The notes: generated from the sequence alone by a model not told the origin. A stretch of DNA of 64,000 nt from Serripes groenlandicus (GCA_031761405.1 JASEVX010000011.1:63241543-63305542), one strand, 5' to 3'; counted from the stretch's first letter, positions 10,245 to 21,424 are shown. Numbers and translations are program-made.

Positions 10245-12110
10245 GTGTATCGATCGCCGCAGCTGCATTTTGGGGCATTTTTAGAAAAAAAAACGTGCCT
10301 ACAGTGCCTAACGGGAGCTATGCCCCTGATAACATTACTCTCATGCCTATTTTTGAGACACAATTAGACCATAACTAGTCTGATTTGTCTCAATCTAAAA
10401 GAAACCATTATCATCATGACCCTAACCCTAACCCTGAAGTTTTCCCACTCAGTTAAATATATATCCATTGTGAAATACAAATAAATAAATTGGAATAATT
10501 TAGATCTGAAGCATGTAGCATGTGTGTATTGTATGAAGTTCAATCTAAGAACATCAAAAATCTACCCAAAAAACAACAACATGTATATCATTATGTATTT
10601 TTCCCTCAATGTTTTGTAATGACAATTTAGATTTTGTGAACTGTAAGGCCTTATTTGTCAAACGTATTAAAAATTTGGGCAAATTGAATATCTGTTCACA
10701 CATAGCACAATTAATGGGAAGATTTATATTATAATTGAGCAGCCAGCGCATGAGAAAAGGTACAATTGGGATTTTGAGAACAGTAAAGATTCACATCAGC
10801 CTGTACATCTGCAGTCTGATCAAGATATATATACACTGGTCACATATACCTTACATAAGCTTACATTCTGGAAAATTGTGAAAAATCTGATAAGCCAAGA
10901 TAATTTGAACTTACACTGTTAAAAAATGCCAACTTGTTCCTTTTCTCATGCACTGGATCAATTAAACTATCATTAGAGGGGATTCGGTTTGTATCTGATA
11001 TTATAGCCTATTGATCGCATAGTATTGTATTATAAATGATGTGGTTATTAGAAAATAAATAAACGAATTCAATTAAATTTCAATGAAACCATAACACGCA
11101 AGTTAACAATGAATACAAAATAGGGACGAACTGATCCGGGACAAAATTAAATAATAACGAACGGACCTGGACGAAACGGAGAAATAGATCGAACGTACCC
11201 GGATTTTGACCCAACAAAGAGAGCAAATTTTGAAAATTCGTAAGTAGGGCATATGTACATTTAACACTATTTTACATATGTACAATGCCATTGAAACAAT
11301 GTAATTAAAATGTACAGTTTTAGCAAAATGTTTATTTGGATACATTGTAGATCTTTTAAGTCGATCACTTTTCGGATTCAAATGTTTAAATGTTGCTTAT
11401 TTCGGATGGAAATGTTTACGGATAATAAACAACTTTCATTGCTACATTTTTCGGTCACATTATATTTATTTTTCTTAAACAATCGGCCTTAAACTTTCCA
11501 AATTGGGTAGCGTCAGATGTTATGCATGTGCGGTAGAAAAAATAAATAACATGATAAAAGGAGCGAGTGAATGTCTAAATGATTGGGACTAGGTTAAATA
11601 AATCTGTTTCAGTCCATTTGGTCTGTTTACTCGGGTCACCTACTAAGTTTGTGGTTCGAAGCATTCAAAGAACAACACTATCAAGGTTTAAACGAATCAT
11701 CAGACATCAGAAAATATTGCAACACTCGGTTGTCTGCTGTAGTCTCAATATATCGCCGTTTCATATTGCATTGTATATTGCATAGGATGCGAACAGTCAA
11801 AATATAAAATCGCATTCCTGGACTAGTCTGCTAGTACAAAGTCGCCGCAAAAAAGGGTGAGAACAATGACATAATGAAATGGGAGCTTAAGTTGAACAGG
11901 TTTCTGTACTCGGAATCTGGTTTTTTATTTATCCTTCAATGCAATTTTGTAGATATATTGAGACTGGTCTTCCCAGGAAAAAAAGCTACACCTGTAATAT
12001 AATAAGCTCAATCGGATCTATTGGTCTCTATAATTAGGAATGAGAACGTAAGATAATTAGGCAGTTAGAATACTCAAGGATTTATAGAAAGACTTTGCAT
12101 ATGCTCATTT
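10245..12110. other. Non-coding stretch, no gene recognised
   Basis: About 1.9 kb of AT-rich DNA. A short ccctaaccctaaccct run at about 10422 is only two to three units long. The ORFs here are under 100 codons and look random. Confidence 0.6.
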
Positions 12111-12518
12111 TTGGCCGGATTGCTTAAGCAATTCCGGTCTATAGATTGGCGATGTCCGTCTGTCCGTCTGTCTGTCTGTCCGTCAACATTTTGGTTAAAG
12201 TTTTAGGTTAGGCAAAATGGTTAAAGTTTCTGGTTAAGCAAAATCTCAGACATGGAAAGAGCTACAAACTTGAAAATTGGTCTGTGTGTAGCCACTAACA
12301 TGTTCTTTTGATTTCCATGATAACTCTTCACCTTCACCTTCCTATTGCCCGTCTGTCTGTCTGTCTGTCTGTCCGTCAACATTTTGGTTAAAGTTTCTGG
12401 TTGAAGCAAAATCTCGGACATGGAAACAGCTACAAACTTGAAAATTGGTATGTGTGTAGCCACTAACATGTTCTTTTGATTTCCATGATAACTCTTGACC
12501 TTCACGTTGCTATTGCCT

Positions 12519-12549
<31 letters not shown>

Positions 12550-12735
12550 AACATTTTGGTTAAAGTTTCTGGTTGAAGCAAAATCTCGGACATGGAAACA
12601 GCTACAAACTTGAAAATTGGTCTGTGTGTAGCCACTAACATGTTCTTTTGATTTCCATGATAACTCTTGACCTTCACGTTCCTATTGCCCGTCTGTCTGT
12701 CTGTCTGTCTGTCCGTCAACATTTTGGTTAAAGTT
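12111..12735 (+). mobile_element. Pearl-like element with ~170-bp core repeats, right end missing
   Basis: Starts ggccggattgcttaagcaat, then CYGT microsatellite and core units that each begin acattttggttaaagtt (12186, 12379, 12550, 12719) and end in a fresh (CTGT)n run. The unit is about 170 bp. Bivalve pearl elements, as I recall them, combine an ACRG microsatellite with core repeats of about 160 bp, and this matches. Confidence 0.65.
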
Positions 12736-13125
12736 ACATCACAGCAACTTGCGTTTTAATTTGCTTTCAACAGTTTTATAGTTATATCAACTTGTCTTTT
12801 AATTTGCTTTCAACAGTTTTATAGTTATATCATGGCAACTTTCGTTTTAATTTGATTTCAACTGTTTTATAGTTATATCACGACAACTTGCGTATTAATT
12901 TGCTTTCAACAGTTTTATAGTTATATCACTGCAAATTGCGTTTTAATTTGCTTTCAACAGTTATATAGTTATATCACAGCAAATTGCGTTTTACTCAGCT
13001 TTCAACAGTTTTATAGTTATATCACGGCAAGTTGCGTTTTAATTTGCTTTCAACAGTTTTATAGTTATATGGACTTGTGTTTTAATTTGCTTTCAACAGT
13101 TTTATAGTTTTATATTATTTATATT
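12736..13125 (+). repeat. 48-bp tandem repeat (about 8 units)
   Basis: The unit contains ttttaatttgctttcaacag and ttttatagttatatca. Units differ by a few bases and one carries a deletion. It sits directly at the broken right side of the preceding element. Confidence 0.85.
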
Positions 13126-13146
13126 TTATTATTTATTATTTTATTA

Positions 13147-13413
13147 TTTTTGGCCGGATTGCTCTAGCAATTCCGGTCTATAGATTGGCGATGTCCGTCT
13201 GTCCGGATGTCTGTCTGTCAACATTTTGGTTAAAGTTTCAGGTTGAGGCAAAATCTCAGGACTGGAAAGGGTTACAAACTTGAAACTTTGCCTGAAAGTA
13301 AAAAGTAACAAGTTCCATTGATTTCTAGGGTTACTTTGACCTTGACCTTGGTTTGTCGATTTTCAAGGTCAAATTGCCGACAATCCGGCCTTACCGTCTT
13401 TAGCGGTTTCTTG
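13147..13413 (+). mobile_element. Short pearl-like element (GGCCGGATTG family), complete
   Basis: Begins ggccggattgctctagcaat and ends gacaatccggcc followed by cggtttcttgtt. The terminal GGCCGGATTG and CAATCCGGCC are inverted. It has one CYGT microsatellite and no core-repeat expansion. A close sister lies at 52492. Confidence 0.7.
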
Positions 13414-13510
13414 TTCACTTTGTTATTATCCTAGTTCCTACATAATTAATAGATAATAAAACAAGCAAGCGAACGTCTAGCCCAGATTTATGTTCTCGGA
13501 ATGCAATTTT

Positions 13511-14640
13511 TAGCTCGACTATTCGAAGAATATGAGAGCTTTACTACTCGCGTCGGCGTCTCCGTTGGCGTCCGGTTAAAGTTTTAGGGCAAGTTGGCAT
13601 TTTCATTCATAAATATTTGTGCTAGGGCTTTAATATTTGGAATATAGTTACATCTTATACCTTTCTTCACATTGAATGTTAAAGGTACTGAGTGTGACCT
13701 TCTTTTTGGGGTAAAAAACATGATTTTCTGTGGTTAAAGTTTTAGGGCAAGTTGGAATTTGTGTTTAAATTTTTTTTTTTCTCAATAGTTACTTATGCTA
13801 GGGCTTTTATATTTGGAATATAATTACATCTAATACCTGTCTTCATACTGTATGCTGAAGATTCTGAGTGTGACCTTCTTTTTGGGGTAAAAGATGTGAT
13901 TTTGGGTGGTTAAAGTTTTAGGGCAAGTTGGCATTTTCATTTGATTTTTGAATTTTTCTCAATAAGTATTTGTGCTACGGCTTAAATATTTGGAATGTAG
14001 TTACATCTTATACCTTTCTTCACATTGAATGCTGAAGATGCTGAGTGTGACCTTTTTTTTTTGGTAAAAAACATGATTTTGGGTGGTTAAAGTTTTAGGG
14101 CAAGTTGGAATTTCTTTTTTAATTCTTTTTTCTCAATAAGTACTTATGCAAGGGCTTTCATATTTGGAATATAATTACATCTAATACATTTCTTCATATT
14201 GTATACTGAAGATGCTGAGTGTGACCTTCTTTTTGCGGCAAAAGACATGATTTGGGGTGGTTAAAGTTTTAGGGCAAGTTGGCAATTTCATTTAATTTTT
14301 ATTTTTTCTCAATAAGTACTTGTGTTAGGGCTTTCATATTTGGAATATAATTACATATAATACCTTTTTTCACATTGTATGTTGAAGATGCTGAGTGTGA
14401 CTTTTTGGGAATAAATAACATGATTTTTGTTTGATTTTGAGAATTTTAGATAAATTCATAATTTTTGGTTACATTCCTTTCTAATTGTGATCATTCATTT
14501 ATCAAATATAATTCTTCAACATATCAAACAGTTTTTGCATGATGTCAAACATTTGGTAAACCTTTTTTTTAGGTTTTGCTATTTTTAAACTCGGTCAGTT
14601 TTAACATTTGCGTTAAAGTTTCATAATTCAAATCACATTT
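13511..14640 (+). mobile_element. Pearl-like element with five 160-176-bp core repeats
   Basis: Opens with an agctcgactattcgaagaat hairpin and gtcggcgtctccgttgg. Core units begin ggttaaagttttagggcaag at about 13573, 13732, 13908, 14084 and 14258. It has no coding capacity. Confidence 0.65.
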
Positions 14641-14726
14641 GTTAAGGACCATCGTACAATTAGGTTAGATAACTCCATTGCATCCTAAATATGGAGTTAT
14701 GGCCCTTGAATTACGTAGAAAATTTT

Positions 14727-14843
14727 ACCACAATGTTTTCCACTTTTTGTCATAGGTTATCCATTCAATTATGGAGATTTTCTATGTTTTGACAAAATAA
14801 GTTCAAAGTCGTCTGCTGCAGAATTGCCGTATGAGGGAAACGG
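14727..14843 (-). mobile_element. TTAA-MITE, half copy
   Basis: The right half only, from the centre (caatgttttccac) to the TIR end, followed by TTAA at 14844-14847. Confidence 0.75.
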
Positions 14844-14887
14844 TTAATAGTACTTAAGTGCAATATAATGAAATAGTGCTTTACAGA

Positions 14888-15206
14888 GTGGCGGGGTAGT
14901 CCAGTGGTTAACACACTGGACTGTCAATCCAGAGGTCTGGGGTTCAAATCCCGGTCCAGGTTCTGGAAATTTGAGGGATGCTTTTAAGCGTCCCCCACTC
15001 AACTAGAGGTTAAGTACTGGTCCTTTCCAGGAAAAATAACCTCGCGTGTATCGGTGCTATACACAGGGCACGTAAAAGAACCAAGGGGTCTTTTCGGAAA
15101 GAGCTAGGGTATCGCACCCGGACTCCCTTGTATCTAACTTTGTCTGCTAGCCAAATAGTTAATTCTGCACGGCGAGGGTAAATAAAAACAAATAATAAAT
15201 AAATAG
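14888..15206 (+). mobile_element. tRNA-derived SINE
   Basis: The head resembles a tRNA: an A-box-like tagtccagtgg, an anticodon arm ctggactgtcaatccag with GTC in the anticodon position (Asp-like), and a B box GGTTCAAATCC at 14941-14951. The body continues to an A/T-rich tail (taaataaaaacaaataataa). A sister copy is at 42276. The fused body and the unmatched acceptor stem argue against a functional tRNA. Confidence 0.8.
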
Positions 15207-15390
15207 TGCTTTATGTGAATAAGCGGCATATAGTCGAGCGCGCTGTCCTCCGACAGCTCTTGTTATATTGACTGATTGCATGTAACACGGATATATTGAG
15301 ACTAGTGAATGTCTAAATGATTTGCACACAATCTCACCAAAATCTTCACTTTCCACTTACATTGTAGCAAAGATAAAAAATAATATAAAT

Positions 15391-15546
15391 CTGCAGCATA
15401 CAACTTTTGAAAACATTGTATTAAACAGAGAAATTCTCGCACGGTTTTCAAAAAGTTATAAAAAATATGCTTTCATTTATAGAGTTTCCTTAGTTTTGCC
15501 TTCTTGGTTTGAAAGTCGTCAGTTACAGATTTATTGTGATGAAGGG
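15391..15546. mobile_element. TTAA-MITE, diverged copy
   Basis: It has ctgcagcatacaacttttg on the left and gtcgtcagttacagatttat on the right, ending gaaggg before TTAA (15547-15550). Confidence 0.5.
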
Positions 15547-15733
15547 TTAATGAGATCTCTGTTAGTATAGAGATGCATTTAGACTAGAAAACCACAGATA
15601 TTTAAAGGCCATGAAGCCTTTAAGGGTGACATGCTGCTTAGCTAGGTTATTATTTCAGTTTACTCAAGATTCCTTATAATATCTTCTGTTATATTTTTAC
15701 AGGTCAATTTGCACTTTTAATTAAGGGGGGAAA

Positions 15734-15826
15734 ATGGTAGAAACCCAGGCTTTAGATGTTTTAAAAGACATTCCGGGATATAAAGCCATTCTAAAAGCAC
15801 TGATAAAGAGTCAGATCCAGCATTTG
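15734..15826 (+). CDS. Zinc-finger locus, shared exon with start codon
   Basis: The exon runs 15703-15826 (acceptor atatttttacAG, donor GTAAGT). An in-frame TAA at 15722-15724 precedes the ATG, and the context gaaaATGG is good, so this start is well supported. It encodes 31 residues beginning MVETQALDVLKDIPGYKA, a charged and probably helical segment. It ends in phase 0. I recognise no domain; it is not the start of a BTB fold. A TTAA-MITE begins 29 bp after the donor. Confidence 0.75.
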
Positions 15827-15855
15827 GTAAGTTCTCCCACCCAGAGGTTAATTAA

Positions 15856-16086
15856 CCCTTTCCCTCATACGACAATTCTGCAGCAGACGACTAAAGTCAC
15901 TTTGAACGTATTTTGTTAAAACATAGAAAATCTCTATAATTGAATGGATAACCTATGACTAAAAGTGGTAAACATTGTGTCAAAAGGAGAAATTGCTCGT
16001 TCTGAGCAATTTCTTCTTTTGTTACTATGTTTTCAAAAAGCCGTCTGCTGCAGAGGCGTCAGAAATCGTCTATATGAGGGAAAGGG
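15856..16086 (+). mobile_element. TTAA-MITE, complete copy in intron
   Basis: 231 bp with TTAA on both sides (15852-15855, 16087-16090). Confidence 0.92.
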
Positions 16087-16234
16087 TTAAGAGCTAAAGA
16101 TATCAACACCTTCACACAATGTCATACACATTTATCTGCAGTATATTATGACTGAAAACATTGAGGAAAAAATTAACTAAATGAATGTATAATTATTGAA
16201 TAGAGAAATCCCCAAAGTCCAGAATTAGCCTTTA

Positions 16235-16690
16235 TCCCTTTCCAACAAACAAGAAAAATATGCAGCAGATGACCTTAACCCTTTCCCTCATACGACAATT
16301 CTGCAGCAGACGACTTTGAAAGTATTTTGTCAAAACATAGAAAATCTCCATAATTGAATGGATAACCTATGACAAAAAGTGGAAAACATTGTGTCAAAAG
16401 GAGAAATTGCACGTTTTGTGCAATTTCTTCTTTTGTCACTATGTTTTCAAAAAGCCGTCTGCTGCAGAGGCGTCAGAAAGCGCCTATATGAGGGAAAGGG
16501 TTAAAAATGTTTTGAAAAAAATATGACAAATCTCTGTTTTAAAATGAAAATATAATAATTGAAAAGAGTTAAAAACATTGTGACAAAAAGGAGAAATTGC
16601 TCATTATGGAAAATTTCTTCTTTTGTGATAATGTTTTCAAAAGTCATCTGCTGTATATGCATCATTATGTGTCTGCAAGTGGGAAATTAA
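16235..16690 (+). mobile_element. Old TTAA-MITE interrupted by a younger copy
   Basis: Left piece 16235-16274 (ccctttccaacaaac...gcagcagatgacc) and right piece 16505-16690 (centre and right TIR, gtctgcaagtgggaaat) are split at a TTAA by the complete copy 16279-16500. Confidence 0.75.
16279..16500 (+). mobile_element. TTAA-MITE, complete copy nested in an older one
   Basis: 222 bp with TTAA at 16275-16278 and 16501-16504. It is much closer to the family consensus than its host. Confidence 0.92.
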
Positions 16691-16718
16691 TTAATTATAA
16701 ATCAAATGACCTCTTTAA

Positions 16719-16939
16719 CCATTCCCCTCATAGGACATTTCTGCAGCAGACGACTTTGACCATATTTTGTCAACAAATGGAAAATCTCTAAAATAGAAGG
16801 ATAATCTATGACTAAAAGTGGAAAACATTGTGTCAAAAGGAGAAATTGCTCGTTTTGAGCAATTTCTTCTTTTGTCACTATGTTTTCGAAAAGCTGTCTG
16901 CTGCAGAGAAGTCAGAAAGCGTCTATATGAGGGAAAGGG
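16719..16939 (+). mobile_element. TTAA-MITE, complete copy
   Basis: 221 bp with TTAA at 16715-16718 and 16940-16943. The left TIR is slightly altered (ccattcccctcat). Confidence 0.9.
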
Positions 16940-16943
16940 TTAA

Positions 16944-17603
16944 GTAAACGTGAAAGGTAAATATATTGGGCAATTTTAAACCTTTTACCTGAAATAATAA
17001 TTTCAAAGTGCATGAAAAAGTGTAGCATATATATAGAAAATTTGGAGTTTAGATATATTTGATCTGACATGAGCTGTCATTTCATATAAAGTTTTATTAG
17101 AAGAGTTTAATAAAAAAACTTTATGAAATGACAACAAATGTCAGATTGTTTTATCATATGACGAAAGATGAAAAGAAAATTTGTTTTTCTCAGTCAGAAA
17201 ATAGTCCGAACATGTAATACTTAATAAACTGTTTTAAAACTAAGCACAAAAGAATATTTTTATGTTCTGAAAATGGTCCCTTTTCCTCGTCCATCCATCG
17301 TGAGGTTTATGTTTACCGGATACATATTCTCAGCCATTTTGTAAACATCCGCGGATGAATACAAAAATAATGATTCGGTTATGTTATATTACATATAAAG
17401 AAATACGTAATGGGTATATTAGATTGGATACAATCATTGTCATGTGATCAAATAGATGTACCTTTCTCATGGAGTAGAAAACAAGTTGGAAATGGAGAAA
17501 TTGCTTCTTCAATGATGTTTTTGAAAGTTTTTTTCTCCAAAGTGTCAAATGTGGTTTTTATAAGGAAACGGGTTCAGTGAATCAAGTTTACAGTATCAAT
17601 TTA
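16944..17603. other. Intron sequence, nothing recognised
   Basis: AT-rich intron DNA. An inverted pair around 17072-17150 (gacatgagctgtcatttcat / atgaaatgacaacaaatgtc) could fold but is imperfect. Confidence 0.5.
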
Positions 17604-17829
17604 CCCTTTCCCTCATGAATACGAAAATTCTGCAGCAGACGACTTTGAACATATTTTGTCAAAACATAGAAAATCTCCATAATTGAATGGATAACCTATG
17701 ATAAAAAGTGGAAAACATTGTGGCAAAAGGAGAAATTGCACGTTTTGTGCAATTTCTTCTTTTGTCACTATGTTTTCAAAAAGCTGTCTGCTGCAGAGGC
17801 GTCAGAAAGCGTCTATATGAGGGAAAGGA
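17604..17829 (+). mobile_element. TTAA-MITE, nearly complete copy
   Basis: Both TIRs are present. The flanks have mutated to TTTA on the left and AATAA on the right. Confidence 0.85.
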
Positions 17830-17892
17830 ATAATCTTTTTACATACATCCTTTCCAAAGTTCTTTCAAAATCCTGAAGCAGACAATTTTTAA

Positions 17893-18110
17893 CCCTTTCC
17901 CACCTGTAGATGCATTTTGACACATCTGCAGCAGACGACTTTTGAAAACGTTGTGACAAAAGGAGAAATTGATTAAAACAATAAATTTTTCCTTTTGCCA
18001 TGAAGTTTTCAAGTTTTTACAGTAATTAAACCTTCATTTATAAATAGTGATTTTCTGGCTTTTTGCCAACATGTTTTCAAAGTTGTCTGCTGCAAAAATG
18101 TGGGAAAGGG
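17893..18110 (-). mobile_element. TTAA-MITE, variant subfamily
   Basis: 218 bp with TTAA at 17889-17892 and 18111-18114. The left end reads cccacctgtagatgcatttt rather than ccctcatatagacgc, marking a second subfamily shared with the fragment at 3243. Confidence 0.88.
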
Positions 18111-18119
18111 TTAAACAAC

Positions 18120-18360
18120 AAGGCAAACATTTATGGAAAATCTTAAAGTATAATCATTGAATAGCATTCTTCGAGAATGTCGTCAGTCCTACAGTCCTGA
18201 CTGACACATTATCATGCAATAACTGGTTGAACAAGTTGGACTGACAGATTTCAAATGAGTTTGTGAAGTCTGGAATAGAGTTGAAAACATTATGGTAAAG
18301 GGAGAAATTTCTCATTTTGTTTCTAAAGACTAAGTTGTTTGCAGGTGTGAACGGGTAAAC
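18120..18360. mobile_element. TTAA-MITE, badly diverged copy
   Basis: Only the centre (gttgaaaacattatggtaaa) and a right-end-like gttgtttgcaggtgtgaacg remain. Confidence 0.35.
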
Positions 18361-18479
18361 TGTCCCCTTGATTGCCTAGACCTGTTTGTTGCCTTCTCTG
18401 CAGTAGACAACTAGAAGAGATATTGTGAAGATATTTTCTGACTCTTACAATGTTTTCAACTCTAGTATGATGATCTTAA

Positions 18480-18693
18480 CCCTTTCCCTCATACGACAAT
18501 TCTGCAGCAGACGACTTGAGTCAAAAACTAGAAAAGCTCCATAATTGAATGGATAACCTATGACTTAAATTGGAAAACATTGTGGCAAAAGAAGAAATTG
18601 CTCGTTTTGAGCAATTTCTTCTCTTTTGTCACAATGTTTTTAAAAAGCTGTCTGCTGCAGAGGCGTCAGAAAGCGTCTTTATGAGGGAAAGGG
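18480..18693 (+). mobile_element. TTAA-MITE, complete copy just before an exon
   Basis: 214 bp with TTAA at 18476-18479 and 18694-18697. Its end lies 33 bp upstream of the exon at 18727, so the branch-point region of that acceptor probably falls in or beside the MITE. Confidence 0.92.
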
Positions 18694-18726
18694 TTAAGAA
18701 TAATGTTTTTCAATCTTCCTTTTCAG

Positions 18727-18883
18727 GTAGAACAGCTCTCGTCCCATACAGACGAAGAATGTGTGTTACTGTCCGCCAGTCTGAGCGACGGATCTCTCAG
18801 CCATCTTGGATCAGATTTTGGCAAAGAGTTCCTTGACAACCATGTTGATGTTAAAAAACAGTTTCTTGGATTCTGTCTCAAAA
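18727..18883 (+). CDS. Zinc-finger locus, second shared coding exon
   Basis: Acceptor cttccttttcAG at 18725-18726. 157 nt, entering in phase 0 and leaving in phase 1 at aaa|GTACTT, a non-consensus but usable donor; reading on would hit TAG at 18889. It encodes VEQLSSHTDEECVLLSASLS and then a segment rich in Asp/Ser/Leu ending KKQFLGFCLK. With the first exon it makes a roughly 83-residue N-terminal region with alternating hydrophobic and acidic stretches. I do not recognise it as BTB, ZAD, SCAN or KRAB. Confidence 0.65.
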
Positions 18884-18930
18884 GTACTTAGGGCTCACTT
18901 TTCTTGCCGTATTTCTTAAAACAAGTTTAA

Positions 18931-19072
18931 CCCTTTCCCTCATGTAGACGTTTTCTGACGCCTCTGCTGCAGACGACTTTTGCAAACAATGTTGCAAAGG
19001 AGAAATTGCTCATGATGATGTCATTATGTTTTCAAAGTCGTTTGCTGCAGATTTGTCATATGTGGGAAAGGG
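18931..19072 (-). mobile_element. TTAA-MITE, short copy
   Basis: 142 bp with TTAA at 18927-18930 and 19073-19076. The inner A/T segment is deleted. Confidence 0.85.
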
Positions 19073-19148
19073 TTAAATCACAGCTTGCATTCACCAACCA
19101 GTCTAGATAATTATATATTCTTATTCTAAATACTGAGAATAAGTTTAA

Positions 19149-19323
19149 CCCATTCCCACATACAGACTCTTTCTGATGCCTCTGAAGCATATATATAACT
19201 TTTGAAACAATGTTATCAACCCTATTTGATAATTAAAATCTCGTTAAATAAAATCTTTCAAATTTTTACCAGGATGTTTTCAAAGTCATTTGCTGCAGAT
19301 TTGTTTTATGTCGGAAAGGGGGG
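19149..19323 (-). mobile_element. TTAA-MITE copy
   Basis: 175 bp with TTAA at 19145-19148 and 19324-19327. Diverged inside. Confidence 0.8.
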
Positions 19324-19357
19324 TTAAAAAGAAAATGATAAATTAAATACAAGTTAA

Positions 19358-19578
19358 CCATTCCCTCATACAACAATTCTGCAGCAGACGACTTTGAACA
19401 TATTTTGTCAAAAAATGGAAAATCTCTATAATTGAATGGATAACCTATGACAAAACGTGGAAAACATTGTGTAAAAAGGAGAAATTGCTCGTTTTGAGCA
19501 ATTTCTTCTTTTGTCACTATGTGTTCAAAATGCCGTCTTCTGCAGATGCGTCAGAAAGCATCTATATGAGAGAAAGGG
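19358..19578 (+). mobile_element. TTAA-MITE, complete copy
   Basis: 221 bp with TTAA at 19354-19357 and 19579-19582. Confidence 0.9.
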
Positions 19579-19639
19579 TTAAACCATATGGTTCTAAACC
19601 ACAATTTGGCCAAATTTCTTTCTGATGAATGAACACAAG

Positions 19640-19735
19640 TATTTTCCAATGCTTAATGCAAGCTCTAGATAAGGGGTGTATTGCTTGTTCTGTAATCCTT
19701 ATTTGACCCTCTAACCCTATGTTGTGTGTGTTCAA
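19640..19735 (+). repeat. Half copy of the foldback element (GGGTACTCAAAAG family)
   Basis: Runs from agctctagataaggggtgt through ccttatttgaccctctaacc to tatgttgtgtgtgttcaaaa. The second arm is absent. Confidence 0.6.
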
Positions 19736-19842
19736 AAAAAGCATCTCTCTGGTTTCCCTTTGAAGTTTTATGTTAAAAATTATTTTGAAAAAACTAAATT
19801 TATTTTGTAGACAAATGTAGAAAGGATTAACACAATGTACAA

Positions 19843-20014
19843 ACACTTTCTGTTACCTCTGCAGCAGACGAATTTTGTAAAATATTGTGACAAAATGAGA
19901 AATTGCTCATAATGATCAAATTTTTTTTTTGCCACAATGTATTCAATTTTATGAATTTTCCATATATTTTTGTAAGTTGTCTGTTGCAGATCTATTGGAT
20001 GTATGTGAAAAGAG
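19843..20014 (-). mobile_element. TTAA-MITE, diverged copy
   Basis: Recognisable left (tctgcagcagacgaattttg) and right (tgtctgttgcagatctattg) ends; TTAA at 20015-20018. Confidence 0.65.
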
Positions 20015-20250
20015 TTAATAGGTCCTGTTGCCTGAATATTTCAAAAATAATCTGAAAATGGCCTGCATTGCAGAGATGTCAAATATCTGTTCTGTCTAAC
20101 CCTTTTTCTGATACAAAGGAAAATAGTCAAAATGAACAATTCTCCTTTTAGGTCAAATTACACCAAATGCATCCGCAGCCAGGCTAATTTAAATAGCTGA
20201 TTAGTCCCTAGAAATGCCTTTGTTGGGGGTAGAAATGAGTTTATACCTTT

Positions 20251-20795
20251 AACCCTTTCCCTCAGCCAGATCCGCCCATGCATGACTGGATTATGGCCCT
20301 TGAAATGGTCAAAATTGCTATAAAAGAGCTTGTTAACACGATACAGTCTTCACTTTTGATTGTATCTCAACCAAACTTATACAGTAGTTAGATATCTATG
20401 AGAGCTCGGTTCCTTTCGAAAACCAGCCAGATCCGCCCATGCATGACTGGATTATGGCCCTTGAAATGGTCAAAATTGCTATAAAAGAGCTTGTTAACAC
20501 GATACAGTCTTCACTTTTGATTGTATCTCAACCAAACTTATACAGTAGTTAGATATCCATGAGAGCTTGGTTCCTTTCGAAAAAACGGCCAGATCTACCC
20601 ATGCATGGCTGGATTATGGCCCTTGAAATTGTCAAAATTGCTATAATACAGCTTGTGAACACAATAGAGCTTCCATTTACTATCTGATTTTCACCAAACT
20701 TGGATGGTATTTGAATATTGATGACATATTGGTTCCTTTTGAAACAAGCCAGATCAATGCCAGTAGAGCATAGGCCCTCATGGGCCTCTTGTTTT
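20251..20795 (+). repeat. Three ~161-bp tandem units with a pearl-like 3' end
   Basis: Units start gccagatccgcccatgcatg at about 20265, 20426 and 20588. The first two are nearly identical and the third has diverged. The array ends with a short hairpin (ggccctcatgggcc) and tcttgttttt, the same type of end as at 26690 and 41335. It starts directly after a TTAA-MITE left end, aaccctttccctca. Confidence 0.8.
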
Positions 20796-20809
20796 TTTAT
20801 CCATTCAGA

Positions 20810-21180
20810 ATTCTGGTTTCCATGGCAAACAAAAGAAAAAAACAGAAAGAATTTTCCTCCCAAACCGGTTGGCCGATTTTCAAATAATTTTGTAGAAATG
20901 TGCCTTGGGTGACCCTTAGCAGCCAGGAGGTTGGGCTGTTTTGCCTTAAAAGGCTAATGTGAAAACTTTAAAAATCTTCTTTTTCCAAAAGTATCTTACT
21001 GATTTCCAAATAATTTTTCAGAAGTGTTCCTTTGGTGATCCTCTATCAGTTTCCTTCAGGCCATGTTGATTGATTGAAAATAATGGCTGTCGATCCTCTA
21101 TCAGTTTCCTTTAGGCCATGTTGATTGATTGAACATAATGGCTGTCAGTGTCAGGTCCTTTCTGCCGTGTATCATGCTAC
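20810..21180 (+). repeat. Diverged relative of the 24.4-kb element
   Basis: Shares phrases such as aaataattttgtagaaatgt and ttgggtgaccct with the core units at 24700-26200. It contains a duplicated 70-bp piece (gatcctctatcagtttcctt at about 21037 and 21092). Confidence 0.5.
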
Positions 21181-21204
21181 AGTGATTGATTTGGATTATT
21201 TTAA

Positions 21205-21424
21205 CCCTTTTCCTCATAAAGACGCTTTCTGACACCTCTGCAGCAGACAGCTTTTTGAAAACATAGTGACAAAAGAAGAAATTGCTCAAAACAAGCAATT
21301 TCTCCTTTTGACACAATGATTTCCACTTTTAGTCATAGGTTAGCCATTCAATTAAAGAGATTCCCTATTTTTTGACAAAATATATTCAGTCTTCTGCTGC
21401 AGAATTGTTGTATGAGGGAAAGGG
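21205..21424 (-). mobile_element. TTAA-MITE, complete copy
   Basis: 220 bp with TTAA at 21201-21204 and 21425-21428. Confidence 0.9.

Noticed and set aside
10422..10438. ccctaaccctaaccct resembling telomere repeats
   Set aside because: Only two to three units in ordinary AT-rich DNA; too short to call an interstitial telomere.
12221..12722. Two ORFs with DRQTDRQTDRQ repeats
   Set aside because: Translations of CTGT microsatellite and pearl-like core units.
14888..14960. tRNA gene (Asp-like)
   Set aside because: A and B boxes are present but the acceptor stem does not pair properly and a SINE body with repeat tail follows; a second diverged copy with the same body exists at 42276.
18889..18891. 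Stop codon TAG as the natural end of a short protein from exons 15734 and 18727
   Set aside because: The GTACTT donor at 18884 leads in phase to the 627-nt exon; a short isoform ending here remains possible but is less likely.
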